Source: an uncultured Tissierellia bacterium
Lineage (GTDB): Bacteria > Bacillota > Clostridia > Tissierellales > Peptoniphilaceae
Assembly (NCBI GenBank): GCA_902489375.1
Contig: CABTZP010000019.1
Span: 1 to 17,093, forward strand
Reading direction: 5' to 3'
DNA: 17,093 nt
Shown: piece after piece, positions 1 through 7,503 of the stretch
Layout of the letters: every line of letters starts with the position of its first letter
How positions within the stretch are numbered: position 1 is the first letter of the stretch
Program-made: the position numbers and the translations under genes
Notes under the pieces: generated by a model
Seen by the model: the letters and a program-made list of their open reading frames with translations, nothing else
What the model was told of the DNA's origin: nothing
Database searches by the model: none

Positions 1-119
1 AAAGAAAAAAAATGAAAAAAAACTATAAAATATTTAATTTACATATTATTATAGGTCTATATCCAAATGTCACCCTTTGAACGTTATCTGAATACAAAGA
101 CCAACCTCAACCATTCTAA

Positions 120-157
120 GAAAATGTAAAAGAAAATGTAAACGATGAAAATGTAAA
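120..157 (+). repeat. Three direct copies of GAAAATGTAAA upstream of the AraC-type gene
   Basis: The 11-base unit GAAAATGTAAA occurs exactly at 120-130, 132-142 and 147-157, with start-to-start spacings of 12 and 15 bases. The copies lie 34 to 71 bases before the regulator's start codon. AraC-family proteins commonly bind direct repeats near their own promoter, so an autoregulatory site is possible. The sequence here is very A-rich, however, and chance similarity is not excluded. No convincing -35/-10 pair was found in 1-175. Confidence 0.4.
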
Positions 158-190
158 AAGAGAAGAAAGATATTTCCTGAGGAATTTGCT

Positions 191-1198
191 ATGTCTTATT
201 TAAAGTTGCCATTTTTTTTAAAGGAAAAGCCACTTTCCAGTCTTCTTTTTTTTTACCAAAAAGAAGAACTGAAAAATCCTTCCACAGCCTATTTTCAAAA
301 TACGGCGACACTAAAACTCTGTAAAAAGGGAAAGGGCCAGATTAAGATTGATCATCAAAGCTATGAAGTTTGCCAAAATACCTTACTCCTCATCCCACCT
401 TGTTCAGACGTTCGATGGGTAAGAGTAGAGGAAAAATTAGAAATTGAAAGCTTTTCATTTAACTTTTTCTTTTTCTACTATATCTTTCGGACCTATTCCA
501 GCACACCCTGGTCAGAAGCGCAAATCATCAACTATATTAAAAAGAATGCCGCTCTTTCGGTTTCAAAGCTTGATTTTCCATACCTTCTTTCCCTTTTTAA
601 AACCATTGAAAAAGAAGTGCAAAGGGAAGAGGAAAAGAATCCGAAAACAAAGACTGATTTCTCCGGTCTCTTTATTTTAACCATCCTTATTCAGTTGATG
701 GTTTATTTTTACCGAGAACAGATGAAGGGAAGAAAGAGAAAAGCCAATGAAAATGAAATCGGTAAAAATCAAAAAGAAGAAAACCGTATATCCGATGGAC
801 AAGACTGCCTCATCTCCTATTTATTAACGAATTTAAATCAAGCCGAAACAAAAAAAGAGGTCGCTAAAAAACTCTACAAAAACGAAAAGAGTTTGGACGA
901 GGAACTAAAGAATTCATGTGGATACACTTATCAGGAAATCTGTGCGATCATGCGCTTTAAAAGGGCATATATGCTTCTTCTTTATTCTGATGCCACGCTC
1001 GAGGAAATTGCTCAAAACATTGGTTTTTCTGATCGGTCTAACTTTATCCATTCTTTCCAAAAAATTATCGGACAGGGGCCGGATTCTTTTCGAAAAGACC
1101 CCAAGAATCAGCATTACCAAGATATTCATTTTTGGTCCCATAGTGAGCTTTTTACTGAAATTCTTTCCTATTATTCCAAACACGCGTTTGAACTTTGA
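191..1198 (+). CDS. AraC/XylS-family transcriptional regulator, stopped early by TGA
   Basis: This is a 335-residue predicted cytoplasmic regulator. Residues 35-80 look like a cupin-type sensor strand pattern, with a G-x-G run near 47-49 and LLLIPP at 65-70. A Lys/Glu-rich linker covers about 176-200. Residues 205-303 form a complete AraC DNA-binding domain with both helix-turn-helix units; the second contains TLEEIAQNIGFSDRSNF (269-285) and the domain ends at GPDSFRKD. The ligand is unknown. The start is supported by GAGGAA at 179-184, six bases before ATG. The reading frame does not end with the family's usual C-terminus: after TGA at 1196-1198 it stays open to 1510 and encodes a second AraC domain. 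As it stands the product has one full DNA-binding domain and could be active. The regulatory target cannot be told; no + strand gene follows before the terminator. Confidence 0.82.
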   Translation: MSYLKLPFFLKEKPLSSLLFFYQKEELKNPSTAYFQNTATLKLCKKGKGQIKIDHQSYEVCQNTLLLIPPCSDVRWVRVEEKLEIESFSFNFFFFYYIFRTYSSTPWSEAQIINYIKKNAALSVSKLDFPYLLSLFKTIEKEVQREEEKNPKTKTDFSGLFILTILIQLMVYFYREQMKGRKRKANENEIGKNQKEENRISDGQDCLISYLLTNLNQAETKKEVAKKLYKNEKSLDEELKNSCGYTYQEICAIMRFKRAYMLLLYSDATLEEIAQNIGFSDRSNFIHSFQKIIGQGPDSFRKDPKNQHYQDIHFWSHSELFTEILSYYSKHAFEL

Positions 1199-1510
1199 TT
1201 TCGTCCGAGTCAAGCGGAATCTGAATTACATTTGCCAGGAAAACGAATTAAAGCTTGCCTAAAAACGTATGTCGGATTGAATCCGAATGAATATATCGAT
1301 TATTTACGGATTATTGAAGCCTGCAGACTTTTAAATGAAAATCAGAAAGAATCCATCGACAATATTTCCTGGTCTTTGGGTTTTCAATCGGCAAAAAGCT
1401 TTTATCGGGTCTTCAAAAAATGGAGGAAAAAGACACCCGGGGAATACCGGAAAGATCATCGGACCAAATATCATCAAATGAGTTTCCGAGATTTAGGAAT
1501 CAAGCTTTGA
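1199..1510 (+). pseudogene. Second AraC DNA-binding domain, in frame after a TGA stop
   Basis: The frame is the same as the upstream regulator. Translation from 1199 gives about 103 residues that complete an AraC domain, including LNPNEYIDYLRI, ACRLL, SWSLGFQSAKSFYRVFKKW and TPGEYR, the hallmarks of the second helix-turn-helix. The first helix of this domain straddles the stop: the last upstream residues (ILSYYSKHAFEL) and the first downstream ones (FRPSQAESELHLPGK) align to the usual start of an AraC domain with exactly one residue at the TGA. No ATG and no Shine-Dalgarno sequence precede it; the only early start is a TTG at 1232, inside the fold. It is therefore best read as the detached end of a 439-residue protein with tandem DNA-binding domains, through a nonsense mutation, sequencing error or, less likely, stop readthrough. 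Confidence 0.75.
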
Positions 1511-1526
1511 TCAACGCGCAAATAAA

Positions 1527-1558
1527 TTTTGTCACAAAATCAATATTTTGTGACAAAA
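1527..1558. repeat. Perfect 14-bp inverted repeat with a 4-base centre
   Basis: The left arm TTTTGTCACAAAAT (1527-1540) and right arm ATTTTGTGACAAAA (1545-1558) are exact reverse complements around CAAT. Each arm is also nearly self-palindromic (TTTTGT, one base, ACAAAA), so the element holds two 13-base dyads facing each other. The stem is AT-rich and the + strand has no T run after it, so it is not a classical terminator for the upstream gene. On the - strand the arm is followed by TTTATTT. A double operator or an mRNA-stabilising hairpin are both possible. Confidence 0.6.
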
Positions 1559-1591
1559 CAGGGCCATAAAAACGATTTTCCTATAATGCGC

Positions 1592-1639
1592 AAAAAACCT
1601 GCGGAAGAACTGTATTTTCAAATCCTCCGCAGGTTTTTT
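1592..1639. terminator. Bidirectional Rho-independent terminator between convergent genes
   Basis: AAAAAACCTGCGGA (1592-1605) pairs perfectly with TCCGCAGGTTTTTT (1626-1639) across a 20-base loop. The GC-rich core is followed by six Ts on each strand, so it can end transcription of the AraC-type gene from the left and of the MoxR-DUF58-transglutaminase operon from the right. It lies 17 bases past the stop codon of the transglutaminase gene. Confidence 0.85.
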
Positions 1640-1656
1640 CCTTTTGCTTTGCCAGA

Positions 1657-4101
1657 TTACCAGGCTTTATTAGGCGTATGATAAACCTCTTCAACCCACC
1701 ATTTTAGAGCCGGTGTTTTATTTTTTTTCTGAGCTGATACCTTCTTATAAATTTCATGGAAGTTTCGGATGAAAGATTCGTCTGCCTGAGCCGGTCGATA
1801 AAGAATTTGTTCCAGCTTTTCAACGATCTGATCAGAACCTTCTTCATCGAGATGATAATGGATAAGGATCTTCATTAAGGCCGCGCCAGCGGAATCCTGA
1901 CGGTTAAGGTCGGTTCCGTCTTCCTGAGCTAATCGTTCGATTTCCTTCCATATCCGATCAAGCGTTTTTTCCCAGGAGCCTTCTGTCGGACACAGCCGAC
2001 TTTCATTTTGCCGGTCATTCCAGCGTTTTCTCTTATACGCTGAAAAAAGGATAAAGGCGAAGAGGAAAAAGCCGATCACTAGGCCAAAAAAGATGGCTTT
2101 CGGTGTATTAGATGGTTCCTGGCCTTCAGGACGATTAGAAGGCTCCTGGAGCGCCTGATCAGACCTTACAGGGGGATTGACTGGCTCATCCGGTTCGGAT
2201 GGATTCTGGGGACTTTCAGCGCTTTCTTTTTCTTCTGATTGATTTTTTGAAGATTCTTGTTCTTCAGATGACTCGTTCATGGCGTTCGGGTCAGCATCTT
2301 GATTTTGATCTGAGCCAGGGGTAAAGCCGGAAAGCTCTGCCATATGATCCGTCGGACAGGCTTCTAAAGGATACCAGCCAAGGCCTTTGACTTTGATCTC
2401 CGACCAGGCATGGGCCTGTTTTCCGCTAAGAGTGCGCACGGTGAGCGAATTGGAATCGCCAGTTGCGGCCGGAACAATAAAGCCTTCGGCATAGCGGGTC
2501 TCATAACCAATATCTTTTAATAAGACAGACCAGGTTGTCGCAAAATAAACACAATAACCTTTTTTATTTGTTAAAAAATTATCAATAAAATTCTCTGACT
2601 CCGCAATCGGCTTTGCATCCAGCGTATAGGTATAGTTTTCAACAAAGTGAACAGAGAGCTTTTGAATCAGTTCCGGGAAAGGAAGTTTTTGATCATATAA
2701 AAGGCTGGCCAGTGAAGGATCTTTTTCTCGGACCTTTTTTTCATAGACTCTCTCCCCCTTCTCCTTTTCGGGAACGAAAAGCTGATAGGCATTTTGTCCT
2801 AGCACTTGGCTGACCGGCGCTACATAATCTTCGCACACGATGCCATAGTCGCTATATTCCTTGTCACTGACAACCATTCCATTTTTCGAATACAAAAAAG
2901 AAGTATTGACATTGGATTGGTGTAAAAGTTCGGATAGGGACATTTTCTGAGGGGCCGGTTCGCTCAGACGGGCAAAATGGCCAGGTCTTCCTCCATGGAA
3001 AACATTGCGCGACTCGGAAAAACATAGGATTTGATGATAGCAAGGTTCAAAAAGATGGTTTTGAATGGCCATGTCCCGATCTTCTGCAGAGGGAAACCAG
3101 AAAATTTTCGCCTCCTCAGATTGAAAATCATCGAAATATTTGCTGTTCCAGGTGAGTCTTTCCAGCGTCTGTGGCGTAGCCAGGCTCCAGCTGGCGCCAT
3201 CAAAAGCATCATAGGCGGCTCCGCGAAGATAAAAGGATTCGGGTCCAGCGTTAATTTTCAAATAAGGGGTTTCGGTCGGCTTGACGGGACCGCCGATTCG
3301 CATGGATCCCTCCGGGTAAAAGCCCAGTTCTTTTAAAGAAAAGGAAGTGATGTTTCCCCCCTCCAAGGGACGAAGATCATTTAAAGCTCGTGAAAGATTT
3401 TCATGGTAAAAGATCTCCGGCGGAACGAGAAGCTGAAGAATGAAAGTTATCCCAATCAGGATCAGTCCAAAAGAAACCGGGGCTCTTTGATCCCGGTGGG
3501 AGGGGTCCTGACGAAAAGCATAGGAGGAGTAGACGCAAAAAAGCCCAAGAAGAAGGTAGAAAATCCAGAAGGGATCGGCTGTGAGCTGATCAATAAAAAA
3601 AAGCGGAAGGATCAGGAAAAACATATTGAGCAGAGGAATCGGCAAAAACCATATGGTCAAAACCGAGATCATGCTCAGCAAAACATGGGCATAGGTATTG
3701 AAAAAGTCTGGTTTAGCAATCCCAATATCTTTGGGAAGAGCCAGCCAGGCAAAGCAGTTTTTAAAATTCGCTCCAAAATTGTGCCAAAAGCGAATGGATA
3801 AAAAAGGCAAAGGGATATCCACCCGCAATACAATTTGCAAAAGGATCAGGACCATAAAACCGATGCAAACGCCAAAAAAAACCCTAAGCCGATTAAAGGT
3901 CAATCCGAAAAATAGGCATAGACCGGCTAGAGGAAAAAGATGAGAGACCATCAGCAAATCTTCCTGTCTGCCTAAGCGAAAGAGAAAGTAAAGGAGGCAA
4001 AGGGCAAAAAGGAAACTAGTAATCCAGTTTTGAATGGCCTGTTTCCAGTCGGGTGAAAGACTGATTTTTATTTTTTGAATCTTCGAAAAACTATTTTTCA
4101 A
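1657..4101 (-). CDS. Membrane-anchored TgpA/YebA-like transglutaminase-domain protein
   Basis: This 814-residue membrane protein is the last gene of a MoxR-DUF58-transglutaminase operon. About the first 230 residues hold several hydrophobic helices (the DUF3488-like region). A long extracytoplasmic part follows, with a papain-like transglutaminase core: catalytic Cys in GYCVYFATTW (near 517), His in AHAWSEI (near 564), and Glu in GWYPLE (near 580) where the classical triad has Asp. A Ser/Glu/Pro-rich linker (about 597-667), one more membrane helix (about 669-689) and a cytoplasmic DUF4129-like tail complete it. The family's substrate is generally unknown; peptide or cell-wall protein processing is an inference. 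An upstream TTG at 4131 would add ten residues, but AGGAGG at 4108-4113 lies inside that extension, six bases before TTG at 4101, so 4101 is preferred. The gene overlaps the end of the DUF58 gene by 11 bases. Confidence 0.85.
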   Translation of the reverse strand: MKNSFSKIQKIKISLSPDWKQAIQNWITSFLFALCLLYFLFRLGRQEDLLMVSHLFPLAGLCLFFGLTFNRLRVFFGVCIGFMVLILLQIVLRVDIPLPFLSIRFWHNFGANFKNCFAWLALPKDIGIAKPDFFNTYAHVLLSMISVLTIWFLPIPLLNMFFLILPLFFIDQLTADPFWIFYLLLGLFCVYSSYAFRQDPSHRDQRAPVSFGLILIGITFILQLLVPPEIFYHENLSRALNDLRPLEGGNITSFSLKELGFYPEGSMRIGGPVKPTETPYLKINAGPESFYLRGAAYDAFDGASWSLATPQTLERLTWNSKYFDDFQSEEAKIFWFPSAEDRDMAIQNHLFEPCYHQILCFSESRNVFHGGRPGHFARLSEPAPQKMSLSELLHQSNVNTSFLYSKNGMVVSDKEYSDYGIVCEDYVAPVSQVLGQNAYQLFVPEKEKGERVYEKKVREKDPSLASLLYDQKLPFPELIQKLSVHFVENYTYTLDAKPIAESENFIDNFLTNKKGYCVYFATTWSVLLKDIGYETRYAEGFIVPAATGDSNSLTVRTLSGKQAHAWSEIKVKGLGWYPLEACPTDHMAELSGFTPGSDQNQDADPNAMNESSEEQESSKNQSEEKESAESPQNPSEPDEPVNPPVRSDQALQEPSNRPEGQEPSNTPKAIFFGLVIGFFLFAFILFSAYKRKRWNDRQNESRLCPTEGSWEKTLDRIWKEIERLAQEDGTDLNRQDSAGAALMKILIHYHLDEEGSDQIVEKLEQILYRPAQADESFIRNFHEIYKKVSAQKKNKTPALKWWVEEVYHTPNKAW

Positions 4102-5305
4102 CGATTCCCTCCTGATGGTCAAGGTCGTCAAGCCAGATCATTTGTAGAGGAGAACGATTGACCTGACTGATCATTTTCTCTTCGTTCATCGACTGAAAAG
4201 ATCCGCAGGAAAAGGAAATCCCGCTGTCATAGAGGCGCAAGAGGTTCCCCAACGTTTTTTCATCAAACCTTTGGATCAGGACCAGCTGCTCCTTATCCCC
4301 AATCGCCTCAATCTGCCATTCCTTATTTTCTGTATGAAAGGGGAGCTGAGCAAGCCAGAAGCGGATATCTTCCGGGGTCTGTTTTTGTTCAAAATAAGTA
4401 TAATCGCCACTTTCATCGGCTAGTTCCAGCACCTGTCTTCGGTTAGATAAGCTAAGACAAAGGGCGGAAACTCGATCCAGAAATAAGGTCCTTTCTTCTA
4501 AAAGCATCCGGTCTCGATCGCTTAAGGGCTCCAGGGGTCCGGGAAGAAAGTGAGCTTCTGGGGATGGACACTCGTAGGTGTGAACAATAATGTGAAGGGG
4601 TTCCTGTTCGTTATCCGAATAGTGTTTAATCATCCACTTTCCCAGCTTTGCACTGAGCTTCCAGTGGGCATGGGCCAAGGTTTCTCCCTGGGTATGGGGA
4701 TCAATGGAGAAGATTTCATCTGATGAAGCGGTCTGAGTCTTATGGTCTTTACTCGCCTCGAGTCCATAGGCGGATGGACTGTTTTTCCTTTCCAGAAAAA
4801 ACGCTCTGGCAGAAGGAAGGCCGTAGCAGTCTACTGATTCAATGATTTTCTTTTCTTTAAAACGCATCTGGATAAAGCCCAAAAAATCTTCGTAGCTGGG
4901 CTCTTCGGTTTTTAGTTGGTAGGGGCCGGTATAAGGGAGCTCAAACTGCATTTTCAGTTCCCGTTTTTCTTTAGGCTCCAGCATAATCCGGGCTTTTTCG
5001 TTTTTTCCCTTATGAGATACCTTTAAAGAAGGAAAGGTTAGGAAAAAGGCCATAAAGCGAGATTCATTGGTGAGTTCACAGATCCAAAGGCCCGGGGTAT
5101 TTCTTTCTAGAAAACGGGGTTGAATACGAATTTCCGCTTTCAGCAGATTGGCAGAAAAATGGCTAAAAAGGATGGATAAAAGAGGCAGGAGGCTCCAAAA
5201 AATGAGTAGAATATGCGGAAAGGGACGCAAACGAAGATTGGCAAGCAGAAAAAGAGCCAGCCACCCTAAAATCCAGGAAATTAGCCTTGGACGTATTCTT
5301 TTCAT
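4091..5305 (-). CDS. DUF58 domain protein with N-terminal membrane hairpin
   Basis: This 404-residue protein has two hydrophobic segments at about residues 8-22 and 30-50, then a soluble region. The DUF58 signature is seen at 200-230: Asp-Pro then GETLAHAHWKLSAKLGKWM, which matches the family's conserved pattern of a Gly followed by an His-Trp-Lys-x-Ser-Ala core. DUF58 proteins are nearly always encoded beside a MoxR ATPase and often beside a transglutaminase-like membrane protein, as here. They are related to von Willebrand factor A-type folds and are thought to act with the ATPase in assembly or maturation of envelope complexes; the precise role is not known. Its ATG overlaps the stop of the MoxR gene in ATGA (5302-5305), and there is no strong Shine-Dalgarno sequence, so it probably depends on translational coupling. 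Confidence 0.85.
   Translation of the reverse strand: MKRIRPRLISWILGWLALFLLANLRLRPFPHILLIFWSLLPLLSILFSHFSANLLKAEIRIQPRFLERNTPGLWICELTNESRFMAFFLTFPSLKVSHKGKNEKARIMLEPKEKRELKMQFELPYTGPYQLKTEEPSYEDFLGFIQMRFKEKKIIESVDCYGLPSARAFFLERKNSPSAYGLEASKDHKTQTASSDEIFSIDPHTQGETLAHAHWKLSAKLGKWMIKHYSDNEQEPLHIIVHTYECPSPEAHFLPGPLEPLSDRDRMLLEERTLFLDRVSALCLSLSNRRQVLELADESGDYTYFEQKQTPEDIRFWLAQLPFHTENKEWQIEAIGDKEQLVLIQRFDEKTLGNLLRLYDSGISFSCGSFQSMNEEKMISQVNRSPLQMIWLDDLDHQEGIVEK
4108..4113 (-). promoter_or_regulatory. Ribosome binding site that fixes the TTG start of the transglutaminase gene
   Basis: AGGAGG on the - strand sits six bases upstream of the TTG codon at 4101-4099. It lies within the coding sequence of the preceding DUF58 gene, which indicates coupled translation. 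Confidence 0.7.
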
Positions 5306-6261
5306 CGAGGAGCCGCCGTGCTTTCAATAATCTCTTTGAGCACGTCTTTGGCCGTCACGCCCTGCCCCCTCGCCTGCGGCTTCAGGATGATTCGGTGGGC
5401 AAGAACATCCCCGACCAGGGCCTGAATATCGTCCGGAATAAGGTAATCTCTTCCTTTCATTAGAGCTAAGGTTGCCGAGGCATGTAGAAGCATACGACTG
5501 GCTCTTGGACTCACGCCCAGGGAAACCCATTCGTTTTCCCTTGTTTTCCGGCAAATGGTTAATAGATACGTTTTGACCTCATCTGAGCAGCTTACTTTTT
5601 CGACTTCTTCCCGGATATCAAGGATTTGGTCCGCATCTGCAACAGGATGAACCACAAGGTCCATATCCCGTAAGGCATTGCCATCCAGGATGAGTTTTTC
5701 TTCTTCCATTGAAGGATAACCGATGGAAAGGCGCATCATAAATCGGTCAAGCTGAGCTTCAGGAAGGGGATAGGTGCCGACGTGTTCAACCGGATTTTGG
5801 GTCGCCATGACAATAAAAGGCTCAGGAAGAAGATAGGTAACTCCCTCAACCGTCACTTGCCCTTCCTGCATGGCTTCGAGAAGGGCTGACTGTGTTCTTG
5901 GCGAAGAACGATTAATCTCATCGGCCAGGAGAACCTGAGTATTGATTGCGCCTTCTTGAAATTCAAATTCAGAAGTTTTCGGATTATACATGTTAAAACC
6001 GGTGACATCAGAAGGGGTAAGGTCGGGAGTAAACTGGATACGGCGAAAATCAAGATCCACCGCCCTTGCCAGGGCATTAATCAGTGTCGTCTTTCCGATT
6101 CCCGGCACGTCCTCCAAAAGCACGTGACCTCCAGCGAGAAGGCAAATCAGCATCTTTAGCGCCGTGTCCGTTTTGCCGACAACAGCCTGGGAAACCTCAT
6201 ACAGAATATCACTGGTCAGCTGACGAGTGATCGTGGCCGCATCATATCCTTGTTCATCCAT
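5302..6261 (-). CDS. MoxR-family AAA+ ATPase
   Basis: This 319-residue cytoplasmic ATPase begins with the usual helical lead. Walker A is VPGIGKTT (52-59), Walker B is VLLADEINR (110-118), sensor 1 is in MATQNP (152-157), and LDRFMMRL follows at 171-178. The C-terminal lid includes SLGVSPRASRMLL and a segment ending HRIILKPQARGQG. MoxR proteins act as chaperone-like ATPases for envelope or metal-dependent complexes; here the partners should be the two downstream genes. A longer frame opens with TTG at 6294 but has no ribosome binding site. ATG at 6261 is preceded by AGGAG (6272-6276) ten bases away, a slightly long spacing, and gives the family's normal length. It is the first gene of its operon, with a promoter about 85 bases upstream. 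Confidence 0.92.
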   Translation of the reverse strand: MDEQGYDAATITRQLTSDILYEVSQAVVGKTDTALKMLICLLAGGHVLLEDVPGIGKTTLINALARAVDLDFRRIQFTPDLTPSDVTGFNMYNPKTSEFEFQEGAINTQVLLADEINRSSPRTQSALLEAMQEGQVTVEGVTYLLPEPFIVMATQNPVEHVGTYPLPEAQLDRFMMRLSIGYPSMEEEKLILDGNALRDMDLVVHPVADADQILDIREEVEKVSCSDEVKTYLLTICRKTRENEWVSLGVSPRASRMLLHASATLALMKGRDYLIPDDIQALVGDVLAHRIILKPQARGQGVTAKDVLKEIIESTAAPR

Positions 6262-6343
6262 TACAATTCTTCTCCTTTTGTTCTCCTCTGGCAATTGGAT
6301 TGGCCGGGGGAGTTCATAAAAATAACAAAAGTGTTACTAAACC

Positions 6344-6372
6344 AGTATAACTGAAGAAAAGGATTTCAACAA
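6344..6372 (-). promoter_or_regulatory. Sigma-A type promoter for the moxR operon
   Basis: Read on the - strand, TTGTTG (6372-6367) and TATACT (6349-6344) are separated by exactly 17 bases. Transcription would start near 6337 and leave a leader of roughly 75 bases before the MoxR start codon. The -35 box lies inside the hairpin proposed to end the pyr operon. Confidence 0.6.
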
Positions 6373-6377
6373 ATCCT
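6354..6377 (-). terminator. Weak terminator hairpin after pyrB
   Basis: On the - strand AGGATTT (6377-6371) pairs with AAATCCT (6366-6360) around a GTTG loop, and is followed by TTTCTT. The stem is only seven pairs and AT-rich, so termination may be partial and some pyr transcripts could run into the moxR operon. Confidence 0.45.
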
Positions 6378-6397
6378 GCTTTATAATAGGATAAGCG

Positions 6398-7495
6398 TCA
6401 ATTCTTCCCCTCCTCCGCCTTGGATTCACAATATGCGCATCGGATCTGACCAAAATCGTCTTCATAAAAGCGAGCTTCCAGTTCTTGTTCCTTCGTGCCG
6501 ATACATTTTGGATTTACGCAGTGAAAATCTGCTGGTTTTCCAACGATTCTTTTTTCACCGATTTTCAGAGGGTTTTTTTTCGCTTCATTTAGTAAATAAA
6601 GGATCAGGGCCATTCTCATATATTTTCCATTTAACGCCTGATCAAAGTATACGGCTCGATGATCATCATCGACATCGACAGAGATTTCATTGACCCTGGG
6701 AAGGGGATGAAGGACGTACATATCCTGATTCGCCCTTTTCATTTTTTCTTCATTGAGGACATAAGAATCCTTTAATCGTTCATATTGATCAGGTTGATCG
6801 AATCGTTCCTTTTGAATCCGAGTCATGTAAAGAATATCCAGCCCTTTCATCAGGGCCTTATCCAGGCTTATTTCTTCCTGATAGTCCACCTCCTGATGGT
6901 CCAGGACATTTTTTTTAATATAATCTGGAAGAGACAGTTCTTTTGGGGAGATCAGAACAAACTCATTTCCGGGATACCTGGACATACAGCGGATGAGAGA
7001 ATGAACAGTGCGTCCATATATAAGATCACCGCAAAGGCCAATTTTAAGATGATCCAATCTCCCCTTTGTTCGATAAATCGTCAAAAGGTCCGCTAAGGTT
7101 TGCGTAGGATGGCTGTGAGCGCCGTCACCGGCATTAATCACCGGAATTTTCGCATGAAGGGACGCAACCAAGCAAGCTCCCTCTAAGGGATGACGAATCG
7201 CGATAATATCAGCGTAATTGCTGACAATTCTTGCCGTATCGGCAACGCTCTCCCCCTTAGAAACGGAAGATGAAGCTGCCTGGGAAAAGCCCAGGACATT
7301 TCCGCCAAGCTCCATCATGGCAGCGGTAAAGGAAAGGCGCGTTCGAGTGGAAGGCTCGTAAAAAAGCGTCGCCAACTTTTTTCTCCGGCATAAATCTTCA
7401 TATTTTTCCGGAAAGGAAATGATGTCCATTGCCGTATCAAGCAGGTCCTGGAGCTCCTCAACCGATAAATCTAAAATGTCAATCAGACTTCTCAT
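6398..7495 (-). CDS. pyrB: Aspartate carbamoyltransferase fused to a PyrI-type zinc domain
   Basis: This enzyme joins carbamoyl phosphate and aspartate to form N-carbamoyl-aspartate, the committed step of pyrimidine synthesis. Residues 1-305 are a normal catalytic chain: STRTR at 49-53, SKGES at 79-83, HPTQ at 129-132, GRTVHSL near 161-167, and HPLPRVNE at 263-270. Catalytic chains usually end there. This one continues through a 20-residue linker into a module with Cys326, Cys331, Cys353 and Cys356 (C-x4-C-x21-C-x2-C), which matches the zinc-binding domain at the C-terminus of PyrI, the regulatory chain of E. coli-type enzymes. The nucleotide-binding allosteric domain of PyrI is absent. TGA ends the gene nine residues after the last Cys, so this is not readthrough. 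ATG follows an AGGGGG-type site, eight bases past the pyrE stop. It is the last gene of the operon. Confidence 0.95.
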   Translation of the reverse strand: MRSLIDILDLSVEELQDLLDTAMDIISFPEKYEDLCRRKKLATLFYEPSTRTRLSFTAAMMELGGNVLGFSQAASSSVSKGESVADTARIVSNYADIIAIRHPLEGACLVASLHAKIPVINAGDGAHSHPTQTLADLLTIYRTKGRLDHLKIGLCGDLIYGRTVHSLIRCMSRYPGNEFVLISPKELSLPDYIKKNVLDHQEVDYQEEISLDKALMKGLDILYMTRIQKERFDQPDQYERLKDSYVLNEEKMKRANQDMYVLHPLPRVNEISVDVDDDHRAVYFDQALNGKYMRMALILYLLNEAKKNPLKIGEKRIVGKPADFHCVNPKCIGTKEQELEARFYEDDFGQIRCAYCESKAEEGKN

Positions 7496-7503
7496 CGTTC
7501 CCC

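Noticed and set aside
1196..1198. TGA in the AraC-type gene as a selenocysteine or tryptophan codon
   Set aside because: TGA is the normal end of pyrB, the recombinase gene and the AraC frame itself, no selenocysteine insertion hairpin was recognised just after it, and the position is a variable one in AraC domains.
1527..1558. Rex, CRP or FNR operator
   Set aside because: Those sites read TTGTGA or TGTGA, then a spacer, then TCACAA or TCACA. Here the half-sites face the opposite way.
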